Shown here: positions 23,088 to 34,735 of the stretch, piece after piece
Layout: the number at the start of each line of letters is the position of its first letter
How positions within the stretch are numbered: the first letter of the stretch is position 1
Assembly: GCA_038049695.1 (NCBI GenBank)
Contig: CP142453.1
Coordinates: forward strand, 132,854,001 to 132,918,000
Length of the DNA stretch: 64,000 nt
Source: Cinnamomum chago
Taxonomy: Eukaryota; Streptophyta; Magnoliopsida; Laurales; Lauraceae
Direction: 5' to 3'
Program-made: the position numbers and the translations under genes
Notes under the pieces: generated by a model
Told to the model about the DNA's origin: nothing
Databases searched by the model: none
What the model saw: only the letters and a program-made list of their open reading frames with translations

Positions 23088-26009
23088 TTGTGCAGGGATC
23101 TAAGAGAGTTCACAAATGACAAAGTTTTTCTCAAAAAGAAATCTCTCCTCTCCTCCCAAGGGCACTGTAAGCCTAGACTTTCTGATTCTTTTCATATAAT
23201 TGCAGTAAATTTTTTTTGTGTGTGCATGCTTGGTCGTCGCTCTTGTCATCCAAATTTGATTTCTTTAGATCAAAATTTAGAGCGAGCCCTTAGAAAGATT
23301 AGATCATCTAAACACCATTCTGCTGTCTCACACACAAATTCATTAATGGCTGAAGAAAGAAAAGAAGATGAGGCTCCACCTCTCCGGCCCTTGAAGGAGC
23401 ACTATACTCCTTCAGAATACGCGTCACCATCGTGTATTCAGCTGCCTACTGTACAGGCAGCTCAATATGAAATCAAGCCTAGCACAATTAATCTTATTCC
23501 TTCTTTCTATGGCTTGAACAATGAGGACCCGTACAATCATATTGATGAGTTCTTGGTTATTTGTTCCACAGTGCGGATAAACAATTTCAGTAATGAGGCC
23601 TTAAAAATGTTTCTCTTTCCGTTTTCATTGAAGGACAAAGCCAAGTATTGGCTGAGTACCTTACCTGCAAACTCCATCACTTCTTGGGCCCAACTACAAC
23701 AAAAATTCTTAGATAAATATTTCTCTGTGGGCAAAACAAATCAGTATAGGAGATCCATCACCTCCTTCGCCCAAACCGACAGTGAACAATTTCATGAGGC
23801 GTGGGATAGATTTAAGGATCTCCTTAGAAAGTGTCCTCATCACCAAATTGCCAAATGACAATTAGTGCAATTCTTTTATGATGGGCTATCCCCCGAATGG
23901 CGAAACATGGTAGTAACTGCCAGTGGGGGATCAATTATGCTGAAAAATGAGGATGAGGCATGGGAGCTTTTTGAGAACATGAGTGAAACCTTTCAGCACC
24001 ATGCTTCCACTGCTAGATTAGAGAGGCCGACAACCTCTAATTTGAAAAAACCTAGAGGTGTGTTTGAAATTCAGCCCTCTAATGCGCTCACAACCCAAGT
24101 GGTTGCCTTGACCCAAAAGTTAGATCAGCTGATTTCTGGGGGACAATCTCTCCAATCTTCATCTCCCCAGCCCCCTGCTCATCAAGATGCTTGCGCTTTA
24201 TGCAACAGTCCCATTCATTTTGTGAGCAATTGTCCTGCAGCACTCCAATTTCCTGACTTTGTGCAAGAGCAAGTGAATGCTGCACAGGGGTTCTCCAAAC
24301 CGGGTAATGATCCATTTTCGAATACTTTTAACCCGGGATGGCGCAATCACCCCAACTTTTCATGGAAGTCGCCCGGTCAAGGCACTTCATTCTCTCAACC
24401 GGGAAATGGGCCAAATTTTCAATACAATCCTGCGGCCTATCGTCCCCAACAATCCTACCAGCAACCCAACCCTCAACCACCTCAAAGAACTCCATCATTT
24501 GAGGAGACAGTGTTGCAAGAGCTCAAAGAGCTCAAAGCAACCACTCAGCTGGTCCATTCCCACTCTCAATCCATAGCTAAGCTAGAGGTCCAAAATGGGC
24601 AAATAGCTAATGCTCTTAACAAAAGAGAGGAGGGACGCTTGCCTAGCCAACCCACAGTTAACCCTAAGAATTCTTTTGATGTGGGTAGTGGCTCGCAACA
24701 TAATGATACCTATCATGAGCAAGTGAAAATGGTTGTCACATTACGGAATGGGCGTGAGGTTGAGACTAGGCCTGAGGAGCCTAGGCAAGATGTGAACGAG
24801 CCCACAGCCAATCCCAAGAGCTCTCGGGCTGACATGGTTTCTAAGGGAAATGAGGCACCCCCATATGTGTCTAAAGTCCCTTTTCCTACTTGTCTTGACA
24901 CACCCTCTCCCTTTAGTAAAAAGAAAACAACCATGGATGAAATGTTGGAGGTGTTTAAGCAAGTAAAGATTAACCTGCCTTTGCTGGATGCTATCAAGCA
25001 GGTTCCTTCTTATGCTAAATTTCTGAAAGATTTGTGCACTCAAAAACGCAAATCAAAATCTCATGTGTCAAAGAAGATTTTACTTACCGAGCAAGTGAGC
25101 TCAATTCTCCATAATGACACTCCTCCCAAGCTGAAAGATCCTGGCACTCCCACCATTACGTGCACAATTGGGAGTCACGTTATTGATCATGCATTGTTGG
25201 ATCTAGGAGCGAGTGTCAATCTCTTGCCTTACTCGGTGTATGAGCAGATTGGGCTAGGGGACTTAAAGCCCACTCCGGTTACCTTACAACTTGCTGATAG
25301 GTCTGTTAGAGTGCCCCGAGGAATAATTGAGGATGTTTTGGTCAAGGTCGACAAGTTCTTTTTTCCTGTCGATTTCATCGTCCTTGACACTGAACCAGTG
25401 CAAAATTCACGGAAGCACACTACTGTCATTCTTGGACGGCCCTTTTTGGCCACGGCCAATGCGAACATTAATTGCCGAACCGGAGTTATGGATGTTTCCT
25501 TCGGGAATATGAAAGTGAGGCTGAATGCTTTTAGGGCCTCTCATCAACCTTCAGACCAAGATGACTGCTTTGCAGTCAATGTTGTTGATGAGATTGTAGA
25601 AAACGCTCTTCACCTTGAGGATACTTTGCCAGCTGTCATTGCTCCTGATCTGTCTGACGGTCAGGAAGCTCAAATTTTGGATGTGTTGGAAATGCACAAA
25701 AGTGCACTCGGCTATTCAGTCGCCGAGTTGAAAGATATTGATCCCTCCATCTACATATCTTGTCTCCCTTGCATTGCTGATTTTACACTTTCGCGAGATA
25801 TGCAGAGATTTTTAGATCCTAACCTGGAGGAGGTAGACATGAAAGAAGTGCTGAGTCATGTCTTTTTGCAAGTTTGGTTTGTACTTCTTAGGTTTTCTTT
25901 GTTCCTGTTTATTGTGCTTGCCGCTAACATTCCGCAGGTACTTTGGTCTAAGTTGGGGGGAGTGGTGGAGTCCATTGCTTTAATGGACCCGTCCTATCCT
26001 ATGGGCTGA
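23088..26009 (+). pseudogene. Athila gag-protease, interrupted and truncated before RT
   Basis: Gag packages the element RNA and the protease cuts the polyprotein. The likely gag start is ATG 23346 (MAEERKEDEAPP), after an upstream in-frame stretch with LERALRKIRSSKHH, typical of Athila leaders. An in-frame TGA at 23856-23858 splits gag; the frame is the same on both sides. The second part carries a CCHC zinc knuckle CALCNSPIHFVSNC (about 24193-24234) and the protease core LLDLGASVNLLP near 25197. Homology to the polyprotein fades after DMQRFLDPNLEEVDMKEVL (about 25850), the threshold of the RT domain, and the last 50 codons read through 3' non-coding DNA. It is a relic that might still yield a protein from the second part. 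Confidence 0.85.
25923..25960 (+). repeat. PPT-like module, first copy
   Basis: GCTAACATTCCGCAGGTAC...AAGTTGGGGGG recurs in near-identical form at 27325-27362. The AGTTGGGGGG end equals the true polypurine tract at 28759-28768 and another copy at 27493-27502. Confidence 0.75.
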
Positions 26010-26236
26010 AAATACTTGACGTCTGGCTGACGACGTTAAACCAAGCTCTTGCGGGAGGAAACCCGATTGTAGATAGAGTCGTAGCATAGGTGTAGTGTCT
26101 TTTCCCCCTTTTTATCGTTACAATTGAGTCCATTATTGGGTCACCCAAGATGGAGGAGGGGGATACCTTTAGGTAGTGAGTCCTAGCCATGAGGGCTAAA
26201 AAAAAAAATAAATAAATAAAAAATAAAAATAAATCT

Positions 26237-26372
26237 CCGGCGTCTGGACGCCCGGAATTTTTAAAAGCAGGCTGCTCTCTGTCTCCGGGCGTCTGGACGC
26301 CCGGAGCCGGCGTCCGGACGCCCGAGATGTTTTTAAACCAGGTTGGTCTCTGGAATGGGGCGTTCGGACGCC
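26237..26372. repeat. Cluster of four GC-rich palindromes
   Basis: Four related hairpins occur at 26237-26255, 26283-26306, 26307-26324 and 26359-26372, all variants of CCGGGCGTC/GACGCCCGG. The second is perfect: CTCCGGGCGTC, TG, GACGCCCGGAG. They sit in otherwise A-rich DNA between the gag-protease relic and the captured polygalacturonase piece. Confidence 0.85.
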
Positions 26373-26402
26373 AGAAATTCCGAAAAAAAAAAAAAAAAAA
26401 AA

Positions 26403-26900
26403 AGTGATGTCTCTCACATACCCAGTTCCAGTCTGCCATGTTTTTATCCTTTCACCATTGGTGGTGTCTTTGAACGTGCAATGAAACAGATGAATCTGTT
26501 CCACCTTTGCAAGGCCTCCGTCTTTACCTAAGCTTCCAATGCTTATGCCATGGCCAGGCCCACATGTGAGCTAGCTAATATTAACATTAATAGTGTTGTT
26601 CAGAAGGGCAATACAGTCATCTCCTGTTGCTATTGTGGAGTTGTAAATCTGCAAATCTTCTGTGTCTTGTATGTCAATTCCATCTGTGTTTGGGGAATCT
26701 CCGGGAGCTGTAATAGCAAGGTTGGAGACGACGCCTCCGTTGCAAGCTAACAAACTGATGTCGTTCCTTGGGTTGTTGTGAAGATGCAAACCATTGAGAC
26801 GAAGGCCATTGCCAGAAACAGAACACAACTTGGGGAAGAAGAAATTGTAAAAGGAGACTTTGACTTGGTAGTCCGAGGTACATGGAAATTAATGCTCTCT
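26403..26900 (-). pseudogene. Polygalacturonase (GH28) fragment captured in the Athila element
   Basis: Polygalacturonases cut the pectin backbone in cell walls. On the minus strand all four hallmark blocks of the family appear in one frame and in order: SPNTDGIDIQ, TGDDCIAL, CGPGHGISIGSLGK and GERIKTW, which hold the catalytic Asp, His, Arg and Lys residues. A TAG at 26571-26573 interrupts the frame between the GDDC and GHG blocks. The fragment stops at an A/T homopolymer (26383-26403) after GYVRDITF; the upstream limit is uncertain, with clear homology from about 26835 and weaker sequence to 26900. There is no start codon, signal peptide or C-terminus. The reverse orientation and the position between gag-protease and the 3' LTR mark it as a captured host-gene piece. 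Confidence 0.88.
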
Positions 26901-26929
26901 CAAGCGCCACATAAATTGGTGATCCCTCA

Positions 26930-27205
26930 GTCCTGGTTATAGGCCAGACCAGTTTCGGGTCAGGTTGACCCGGTCCACGCAGAAACCCAGCAGCAAGGTG
27001 CTGACATCATTGCTGACATCAGCGCGGTACGGTCAAAGGCAGATTTGACCAATCAACAGTTGAAAATTGTTTTCGCGATATCTTGACGATCCGGAGTCCG
27101 ATTTGAGATCCGTTTGAACCTACGGACTCGTCTCGAGGAGATCTACGCAGGTGTAATGAAAGATCTGCGAAATGGCTGCTAAATTCGAGATTGAAAAATT
27201 CGACG
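26930..27205 (+). repeat. Probable Copia leader and gag-start fragment
   Basis: The ATG at 27172 opens MAAKFEIEKFDGKS, which closely resembles the N-terminus of many plant Copia gag proteins, and is then cut off by a run of A. The preceding 240 bases resemble Copia leader sequence in style. It is the second foreign segment in the 3' region of the Athila element. Confidence 0.5.
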
Positions 27206-28758
27206 GAAAATCCAAAAAAAAAAAAAAAAAAAAATCTTTTTGCTTTTTTTTTCCTTACTGTTCTTCTTCTTAATTCTTTTGCACTTGTTCAGTTGTGCAC
27301 CCTCCTGCGGGGTGGGTCTTTGGTGCTAACATTGTGCAGGTTCTTTCATGCAAGTTGGGGGGTCTACCCGACTTTTCTTTACTATGTATCGTTTTGTTTA
27401 GCACTACCCAGGTGATATCCCTCATTTTCCCTTTACTTTTATTGTCCTTTATCTTTTATTCTATGTTTAATATTGTGGACACTGTTACATTCAGTTGGGG
27501 GGTAGGGTATTGACCTTGGGAGTAGTTTAGGGGTAGTTTTAGCAGTTTTATTTTTGTTTGCTTGTTGTTTTGTTTATTTGCCTTTTCTTTTTCCTTGTCT
27601 TTTCCTTTTAAAAAAAAAAACAAAAAAAAAAAAAAAAGTCTTTTGCTTATTTTTTGGTAGTCTTTCGGGAGATTTCTAACTGGGTTTTTATGAAACGAAG
27701 ATACCCTGTTTTTGGAACTTTTTGTGAGGAAAAAGAGAAAAATGGTTCACTATTTTGTTTTAGGAAAGAGTTCTTGAGAAAGTGTTGAATTATTGATCTC
27801 TCACTCAACACGTATTATATAGAAAATTTGGAATGTGAGACTATGATTTCCATGCCAGTGAAAACTTTAGAGCAAGTATGATGGAAAGCTGACCCTCAGT
27901 CATACTTAAGTCGGGCATATGGAAAGGGCTACCTATTGTTGGGGATTGTTTCCAAAAAAAAAAAAAAAAAAAAAAAAAGAAAAAAAAAAGAAAAGAAAAA
28001 GAAAAGACTAGTCTGGGTTCGTAGCCTTTTTAACTCGAGCCAGTAAGCCCATAGGGGTATTGCCATACCTAGTGCCCTAAGGACATCTGTCTTGGGAGTC
28101 ATTGGCTGAATGCTCGTTACATGGGTTAATTAGAAAGCTTAAGGGACCTGGGCATTGCACAGTCATTTCTTAAAAAAAAAAATAATAATAATAAAAAAAA
28201 AATAAAAAAAAAGAAAAAAAAAAAGAAAAAAAAAATCAAAATAGTGTTGTCCTTTGAAAAACAATAGCGTGAAAGCCACCACAAATGCCTTGAGATGATT
28301 CATAGCTTTTACTGAGGTTCGGTGGCCCAGCATTTTGAAAGAAAAAGATGGGTTTTCACGGAGATTGTTAGTGGATCATTTTATGCTTTAATGCCTCTAT
28401 ATGTACACAATTTTCACCGTGCACGATTAATTTTTCCAACATGATTTTGAGGATTTCTGACCAAAAGATAGGATTGGTGAACCACATTTGAGTGTGGATT
28501 GAAAACCCCAAAAATCAGGAATATCCGGTGTTCGTCGATACCTTGGCGGAAAATTCTCCCTGTTTTTCTTTTTTTTGTGTTAGGAATTTTGTGGGTAGAT
28601 TCACTGCAAACCCTCACGAGACTATAACTCGTCCTCTAGGGGGAACTTAGAAGTTTAAAGGCTTGCTGCACATGCTAAGTGCAGCCGTGCTCCCTACGAA
28701 AGTGGCCTTAGTTAGTTTTCTTTTTGTTTTAGCTTTGTTCGAGGTCTAGCAAAGTGTA
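27206..28758 (+). other. Athila 3' non-coding region, A-rich
   Basis: Contains several long A tracts (about 27213, 27609, 27953 and 28170-28236), two extra PPT-like motifs (27353-27362 and 27493-27502) and no domain-bearing frame. Long 3' non-coding regions are normal for Athila elements. Confidence 0.65.
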
Positions 28759-28768
28759 AGTTGGGGGG
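28759..28768 (+). promoter_or_regulatory. Polypurine tract
   Basis: AGTTGGGGGG directly precedes the TGTGATGAG start of the right LTR, the expected place for plus-strand priming. Confidence 0.8.
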
Positions 28769-30140
28769 TGTGATGAGAGCCTAAAAGATACATTTTAGGC
28801 CCCTTAATGAGGACTTGGTTATACCTTAGAAAGAGATTAATTAAACTAATTATGTTATTTTATTGTTTGTAGGCCCTACAAATGCAAGGAGAGAAATTCA
28901 TAGCTAAAATGGAAGAAATCACAAAGCATGACAAAGAAGGAGTTGCAAGTAAGAAAGATTGCCAAATATGGGAGGAGACTCAAATAAGAAAGCAAAGCAA
29001 GAGTCCAAACATTCCTTGGATATCCAACATGGGTCCCACTCACCCCATAGCATGCCAACATGGAAGGTCTTCTAATTGCACTATGATTCTCGGAATTTTC
29101 AGGGGCAGCAACTTGAAATGGTCATAACTTTCAACTCGAGTGTCGGATTCGTAAAATCTACGTACCGTTGGAAAGCTCTTTTCGAGTAGATATCCGTGGA
29201 GTCCAAGATTGTGTAAATCAGAGCTATATCGAGGGAGATATGACATCGCGAAGTTCGCTGTGATGACCAGTGGGCCCGGACCCGACGGGAATCCGACTCC
29301 TATACGAATTGAAGACCTTTTTCACCCCAAAACTTATATATAGGAGCCCTAACTCGTTTTTGGGGATATTCACACTTTGGGAGAAGATCTGGAGCAAGGT
29401 TTTGGAGCTTTTGGAGGCGGAGCCATGGCGATTTCTTCGGAGAATCTTTGTCAATCGTCTTCCATGCGTAACTAACTCCTTATCTTAGGGTTGTGATGAA
29501 GCCCTAGTTTTGTGTTTATGGTGATGTATAGGTTCTAGGGTTTTATTTTAAATGCTTTGATTATATGACATTGATTTAATCCATTGATTGGATTCATTTA
29601 TTAATGCAATATCTCTTTTGGTGTTTTATTCTTGTAGTTTAGAATACCAAGTCATATAACATGATGCTTGAATGAATGCGTTTGTTAGATCTAGGATAAT
29701 CTATGCCATAGAGATAGGTTATGCCCTGATTTGCATCCACTACCCTTATTTGGTGACTATGTGAAGGTTTGTAACCAAAACGAGTCTGGAAAGCATTGAC
29801 AGTGAAACCCTAGACCTATATTCGCCATTGCACATGCTATGGTGGATTCATACCCTAAGACTTTTCTCTAATTGAATCAACCCTGTCTTTTAATTTGTTA
29901 ATTTAGAAATCTTTAATTTGTTAATCAAAACCAATCAGCCCATTACTTCGTTTTCTAATAGGATTAGTTTAATAATCAGAACTTTGCTTTCCAATAGAAT
30001 TAGTTTAGGAATTTAGGAAACAGCGCAACTTAGCCTTTTTGTCCCAGTGGATACGATACTCGGTTAACATCTCTGCTTTTGCAAGCGGAGATAACAGCGG
30101 AGAATAATTAATAATTGCAACCCTGTTCTAGGATTGATCA
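28769..30140 (+). repeat. Athila right LTR, complete (1372 bp)
   Basis: Starts TGTGATGAGAGCC after the polypurine tract and ends TTGATCA. The TATA box is TATATATA at 29335-29342. Positions 29254-30140 equal the left LTR; 28769-29253 are unique to this copy and show that the left one is truncated. Confidence 0.85.
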
Positions 30141-31599
30141 TATACATACCCCAATCAGGTTTAAAGTGGCATTCACATGTGCATATAAATGGTGACTTTT
30201 CTTTATTCTGTCACTTGAAATGTCCTTGTAATGGTTGTCTACTAGGGCTTGTTTGTTTTGTGTAATTAAAGACAGAGAAATGGTAAGATGTCCATTTCTA
30301 GATGCGGTTATACTTCAAGAAATAAAACTCAATTTTAAAAAATGACTATCAAATTATCTTTCTTTTAGTGGAAAATGAATTAAGGGGAGACGGATCGAAA
30401 ATGAATACATAGTTAGTACCTTAGTAATTCAAATGACACGAAAGTGAGAGTTGCATTTACGTCTCTATTTTATATCATCTTTTACCTCAATAATCATTGT
30501 TGGAGCCCATTTGGCCATAAGTTTTTATGTATTCAATTCCCATGCACACAAACACGCCCCAGTATTGGGTTTGCAAAATTCACAGTGCAAGGGGCTTACA
30601 TCGAAGAGAGTTAAAGAGACAAGAAAAGTATCTAATGTGGTATTTTAATTAGAACCATCACTTGCTAGCATTTAGTATATTAGGATGGTGAGTGTGTTAT
30701 CATTTTCTGTAGAACAAGATCATATTATTTGACGGCCCATGTGAATCTCCATCTTTAATTCTTAAATTTTCAGCCATTTGATAGAAAGGCATTAACCGAT
30801 TAAATAAAAAGGCCCACAAATTTTTAATGGGGGAATCATTTTAATTCATCTCAAAGCTTTGCCATCCACTCTATTCTCAAGCTATATGAGCTTTTACATG
30901 TAGGGCTCATGAATCATGATTCAGGCATCCACACCATCAATTAGTGTGTCTCACAGTCCAACTATAATGGGGATGTATCCAACACAGGCCCCCTTTTTTT
31001 GGATCCGGATTCTCTTTCCTCCGCCCCCTCTGCCCCCGTTTTGTGTAGCCCCCCGATACGTCCAAACATGGGAGTTTCCTTTTTTTAATAAGTTTAGTAT
31101 GGTTTTACTCCTAAACAAGTGCCATTTGTCATCTCTTAACCATTTCTTTATGTTTAGAGCATTTTCTTTCACCCCCTTAGATTGCAATTAAATTATTTGT
31201 CTAAGTATTCTTTGATTGCTACCAAAAGCAATGTCATAAAACGACATGTTTGTAATGATGTGTGAGGAAAACATCACCTTCAAGTTCAAGTGCCTTGTGT
31301 TATTTAATATATAGAGATGTGGAGTTGCTCAATCTCATTCTCAATCTCATCTTACCCTAGGTGGAGTTAATATTAATATGTCATTTTCCATTGCCCAAGC
31401 TTACGATGATAGCCATGTAGATGCCGATAAAACCCGAGCTTCTGGAGTGCCAACAAGACACTTATCCTTTATCTTCTAGTGGTTAGCGTAAGAGCATTTC
31501 TTTTCTTGCATGGTTGAAGATATATTTTAAAAAGCTGATATGTTCTACTACGATACCTTGTAATTTTATACTGGTTAAAAATGATAAACGAAAAGGTGA
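30141..31599. other. Intergenic between Athila and the tandem array
   Basis: No gene recognised. CCTTAGTAATTCAAAT near 30418 also occurs near 31670 just inside the array, so both may be parts of one dispersed repeat. Confidence 0.5.
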
Positions 31600-34590
31600 G
31601 TAACCAGAAATGACTCTCTTATTTCGTAGAAATTGAATTGGGGTTGAAAATAAAAATCCAGTTATCACCTTAGTAATTCAAATCTTATAAAAGTCAATCT
31701 TCTCGTCTACATTTCTACCTCCCCTCACCTTATATCCTACATACCTTTCCCTTTTAATAATTTTTCAGTCAAGCTCATTTGACCCTGACTTCCTTTGTAT
31801 TTAATTTTATGTATTCTATGCAAACATATAGGCCCTAAAGGTACATAAGCTCTCTGTTATAATGAAATCATCTTGTCCGTGATTAGCTATTAGTTGTGAT
31901 ATTGGTTATTGCTTAACTAATAGGTAGTATAATACATGAATAAAAACTTGTTTTTTTGACTTTTCCTTCCTTTATACAACTATCATTATACGTTTTATTA
32001 ATTTCCTTCTACCAAAAAAGAAAGAAAGAAAGGAGCCTATTCTTTAACCCTACCTTTGGGCATGATCACCAAAATAGCATGAGAATATTCAGTAGTCTCT
32101 TGCTTTTAGAATTTGTTTTAGCAAACTCATTTTTTTGTCAAAATATATTCAACAAATGACAAACATGGCCCTCTTTGATGAGAAATTATGTATTTGATAT
32201 TTTTTTGATTTGTTAAGAGCGTAGGGGGTGGGGTGGGGTGGGGTGGGTTTAACTCGGGGGGCGGGGGGGGGGGGGGGGGGGGGTTAACTAGGAGTGGTAT
32301 TTTTTACCTAACCCAACCTGCTAAAGCAACCTAAACTGAACCCACCAATTCTAGGTTTAGGCGCCCATTTTTGGGTTGGGTTTAAGTTGACATGTTTTTA
32401 CGTGATTTACAAAATGCTGGATTCAAGTTGAGTCCATTCTTACTATTCACTATGCCGGCCACTCAAATAATGGCAATGTGATGACCAAACCAACTTGAAA
32501 TTGATTTCACAATTTCATGGTTTTGGTTGACCCCTTAACTTTCAGTTTGGATTTGTATTAAGAAATTTAACTTGATTGATAAATGGGATTCAAATCGAGC
32601 CTATACATATTTATCCACTGTGCTAAACCCAACTGATCCATTATCTAATTGAAGTGATATATTGGCCGTGAGGGTAGCAATGGATCCGGTCGGATTGGCT
32701 TTTGACAAGAACTATGGGCAATATCTATAGGTTTAATTCGAACTTGATCCTTTCTTAGTTGGGTTACTGGAAATTTCTACACGAACTTACTCAAAAGTTA
32801 AAATATAGGGTTTCGTTTGTTGTGGGTTATAGTGCAATTAGTCAAATTGGATCAGGTTGGCGGGTCAAAAAATATTAGCGTAAACCCAACCCAAAATAAA
32901 AAGGGTTAACCCAAAGGTTGAATTGCTGGAATGCATTCGGGTTGGATTGTCAGGTCAAAGTCAAGGATTGTGGCCCTTAATTGGACCCTCAAAATGTTAC
33001 CATGTCCATATTAATTTGGAAACTTTGATCTTGAAAGTTAAAGAATAATTGACATTTTTACCAGATACTTCCCTTGCAAATCATGAGTGTTGCCCGGCCC
33101 AATAAGTATGTGAGAAATTCAAAAGACCTAATTTACCAACACAGCACATCTAGTAGGCAAGAACCAACAGAAGAAAGAGCCGTGTAAAAATTGGCTGGAT
33201 CAGGGATGGATTTTCAATTAAGTAATCATGCTGAGCCTAATTGAATCCTAATCCTAGGCTCTGTCTATTGATTAGGATTGCACATGTATTGGCTGAAGCA
33301 AGCCTAGACCCTGGACATCCAGTTAGGAGGGTGATGTTTAGCCCAAAGCAAGGTTGGCTTTGGCCAGGCCCAGGTTGGCCCAGCTAAGGTACAACCCCAC
33401 TATTGATGGTCAGGGCATGTTTTTGTACACCAACTTTTTGTGCCAATCTTTTTCACGGTGATTTCATTTTATCCTGAGATTAAAACTGATTTTCTACACT
33501 TCATTCTCAATTACTTGTTGTCATGAAATATTTTCCATAAATCTGTTCTTTTGTGAAATCCTACCTCTGGATTCCAAAGTTTGGATTTTGCCAAGGATTG
33601 TAGAGAATAATTTCACCTTAAGCAAAAAAACAAAAAAAAAAAGTGCATATAATGGAAATATGAAATAACAAAAAAAAAAAAAAAAAAAACTCTCTCTTTA
33701 AGATTTGTTTGTGCAATGAGAGGATTCCACACTCAGTGGAATCTTGTAATCATAGAAGAGAGGAATTTTGCATTCCCATACCTCGCATTGGAAATCAGAA
33801 TCTTCTCTCTATTGAAGAAAATAAGTTTCTTTTTCTAGTTTTGAAAAATAAATGTGTCACACCAAATATGAGCTTTATGAATTCAGTTAAAAAAGTCAAG
33901 CCAATTTTCTCTCTGTCATAAAATTCTCCCATCACACAAATGCACCCTTTGAAACTAATTTTATTTTCCGTAAAACTTTTTCATGCCAACAAATCTCAAG
34001 TTAAAAGAAAATCCTCTACTCTGTAGAAAATGGGCTATACTGCAAAAAAAAAGAAGAAAAACAAAGGTGACTTTTAGCAGCTTAAAAAGGTCTATAGCGG
34101 TGGAAGTTTTTTTCCGCAACTAAAAGTGCCATTTCTAGCTCCTCTTATGTCTAAGAGTTTCCGCCTATTTTAGCAACAAAAAATTTGAATATATGAGACT
34201 TCTAAAAATAACTATGTTTTAGCCCCCGCTCAAGGCGGGCCTAGGTGTTATAACATGAGTGCGATCGCACCTGGTTTGAGAAAATTTTAAAATAATACTT
34301 AAAGTCTTTTATTTTTTTATTTTACTTCTTAACTTGTTCATTACCCGCACCACCCAAATGGAAATCTGGAGTCCGCCCCCCACTGTTAGAATTGTAGATT
34401 CTCTGTGAACGCAAAGCCCATCACTGTCAATCCACAAATGACAATTAAGCGGCTGCCTCATCATATCTTCTCTACCTACAAGAAAGAAAAATTCCCCTCC
34501 TGCTAACAAGAAGGAACAATAATACACTAAGCTCCAAAAACCATATCATCAAGTCGTTAATACCAAACACTAGAAGAGATTCCTTGACAG
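31600..34590. other. P450 upstream region, copy 1
   Basis: Non-coding. It holds GAAA microsatellite units near 32019, a G-run at 32223-32283, diffuse GGGTTGGG repeats (32290-33400) and A tracts (33621-33688). The counterparts are 42052-45004 and 58772-61720; these two resemble each other more than they resemble this copy, for example sharing the deletion of the G-run. Confidence 0.7.
32223..32283 (+). repeat. G-rich tract with a long poly(G) run, copy 1 only
   Basis: Four GGGG(T) units are followed by GGGGGGC and an unbroken run of about 22 G. Copies 2 and 3 have only GTGGGGTGGGTGGG at the same place. The strand can form G-quadruplexes. The exact run length may be a sequencing estimate. Confidence 0.8.
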
Positions 34591-34635
34591 CCTCCCTCTC
34601 TCTTTCTCTCTCTCACAAGTTAGCAGTATATATAT
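34591..34635 (+). promoter_or_regulatory. P450 copy 1 core promoter: CT tract and TATA box
   Basis: A short interrupted CT microsatellite (34591-34614) is followed by TATATATAT at 34627-34635, about 100 bases before the start codon. The spacing suits a TATA box with a 5' UTR of about 70 bases. Confidence 0.65.
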
Positions 34636-34735
34636 GTAGGCATGGAAAATGCAAAAACCAAGGTTAAGATAACAGAAGTGTAGTTCCTGTTTAAATGCCA
34701 AAGTGGCGTTGAGCTTTCCCAGTTGAAATTCCACC

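Larger units (their letters stand above)
22037..30140 (+). mobile_element. Athila-lineage Gypsy element, internally deleted and 5'-truncated
   Basis: Two near-identical terminal segments enclose a tRNA-Asp type primer-binding site, a gag-protease frame and a long non-coding 3' region ending in a polypurine tract. Reverse transcriptase, RNase H and integrase are absent: the frame loses homology near 25850, just where the RT domain should start, and continues into 3' sequence. The right LTR is 1372 bp but the left retains only its last 887 bp. I see three substitutions between the shared parts, so the insertion is young. No target-site duplication can be seen because the left end is lost. It cannot transpose by itself. 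Confidence 0.88.

Noticed and set aside
24277..24576. Second open frame overlapping Athila gag in +1 register
   Set aside because: Shadow frame; the domains lie in the frame starting at 23346.
26571..26828. Functional polygalacturonase gene
   Set aside because: No start, signal peptide or C-terminus, an internal TAG, and it lies inside a retrotransposon.
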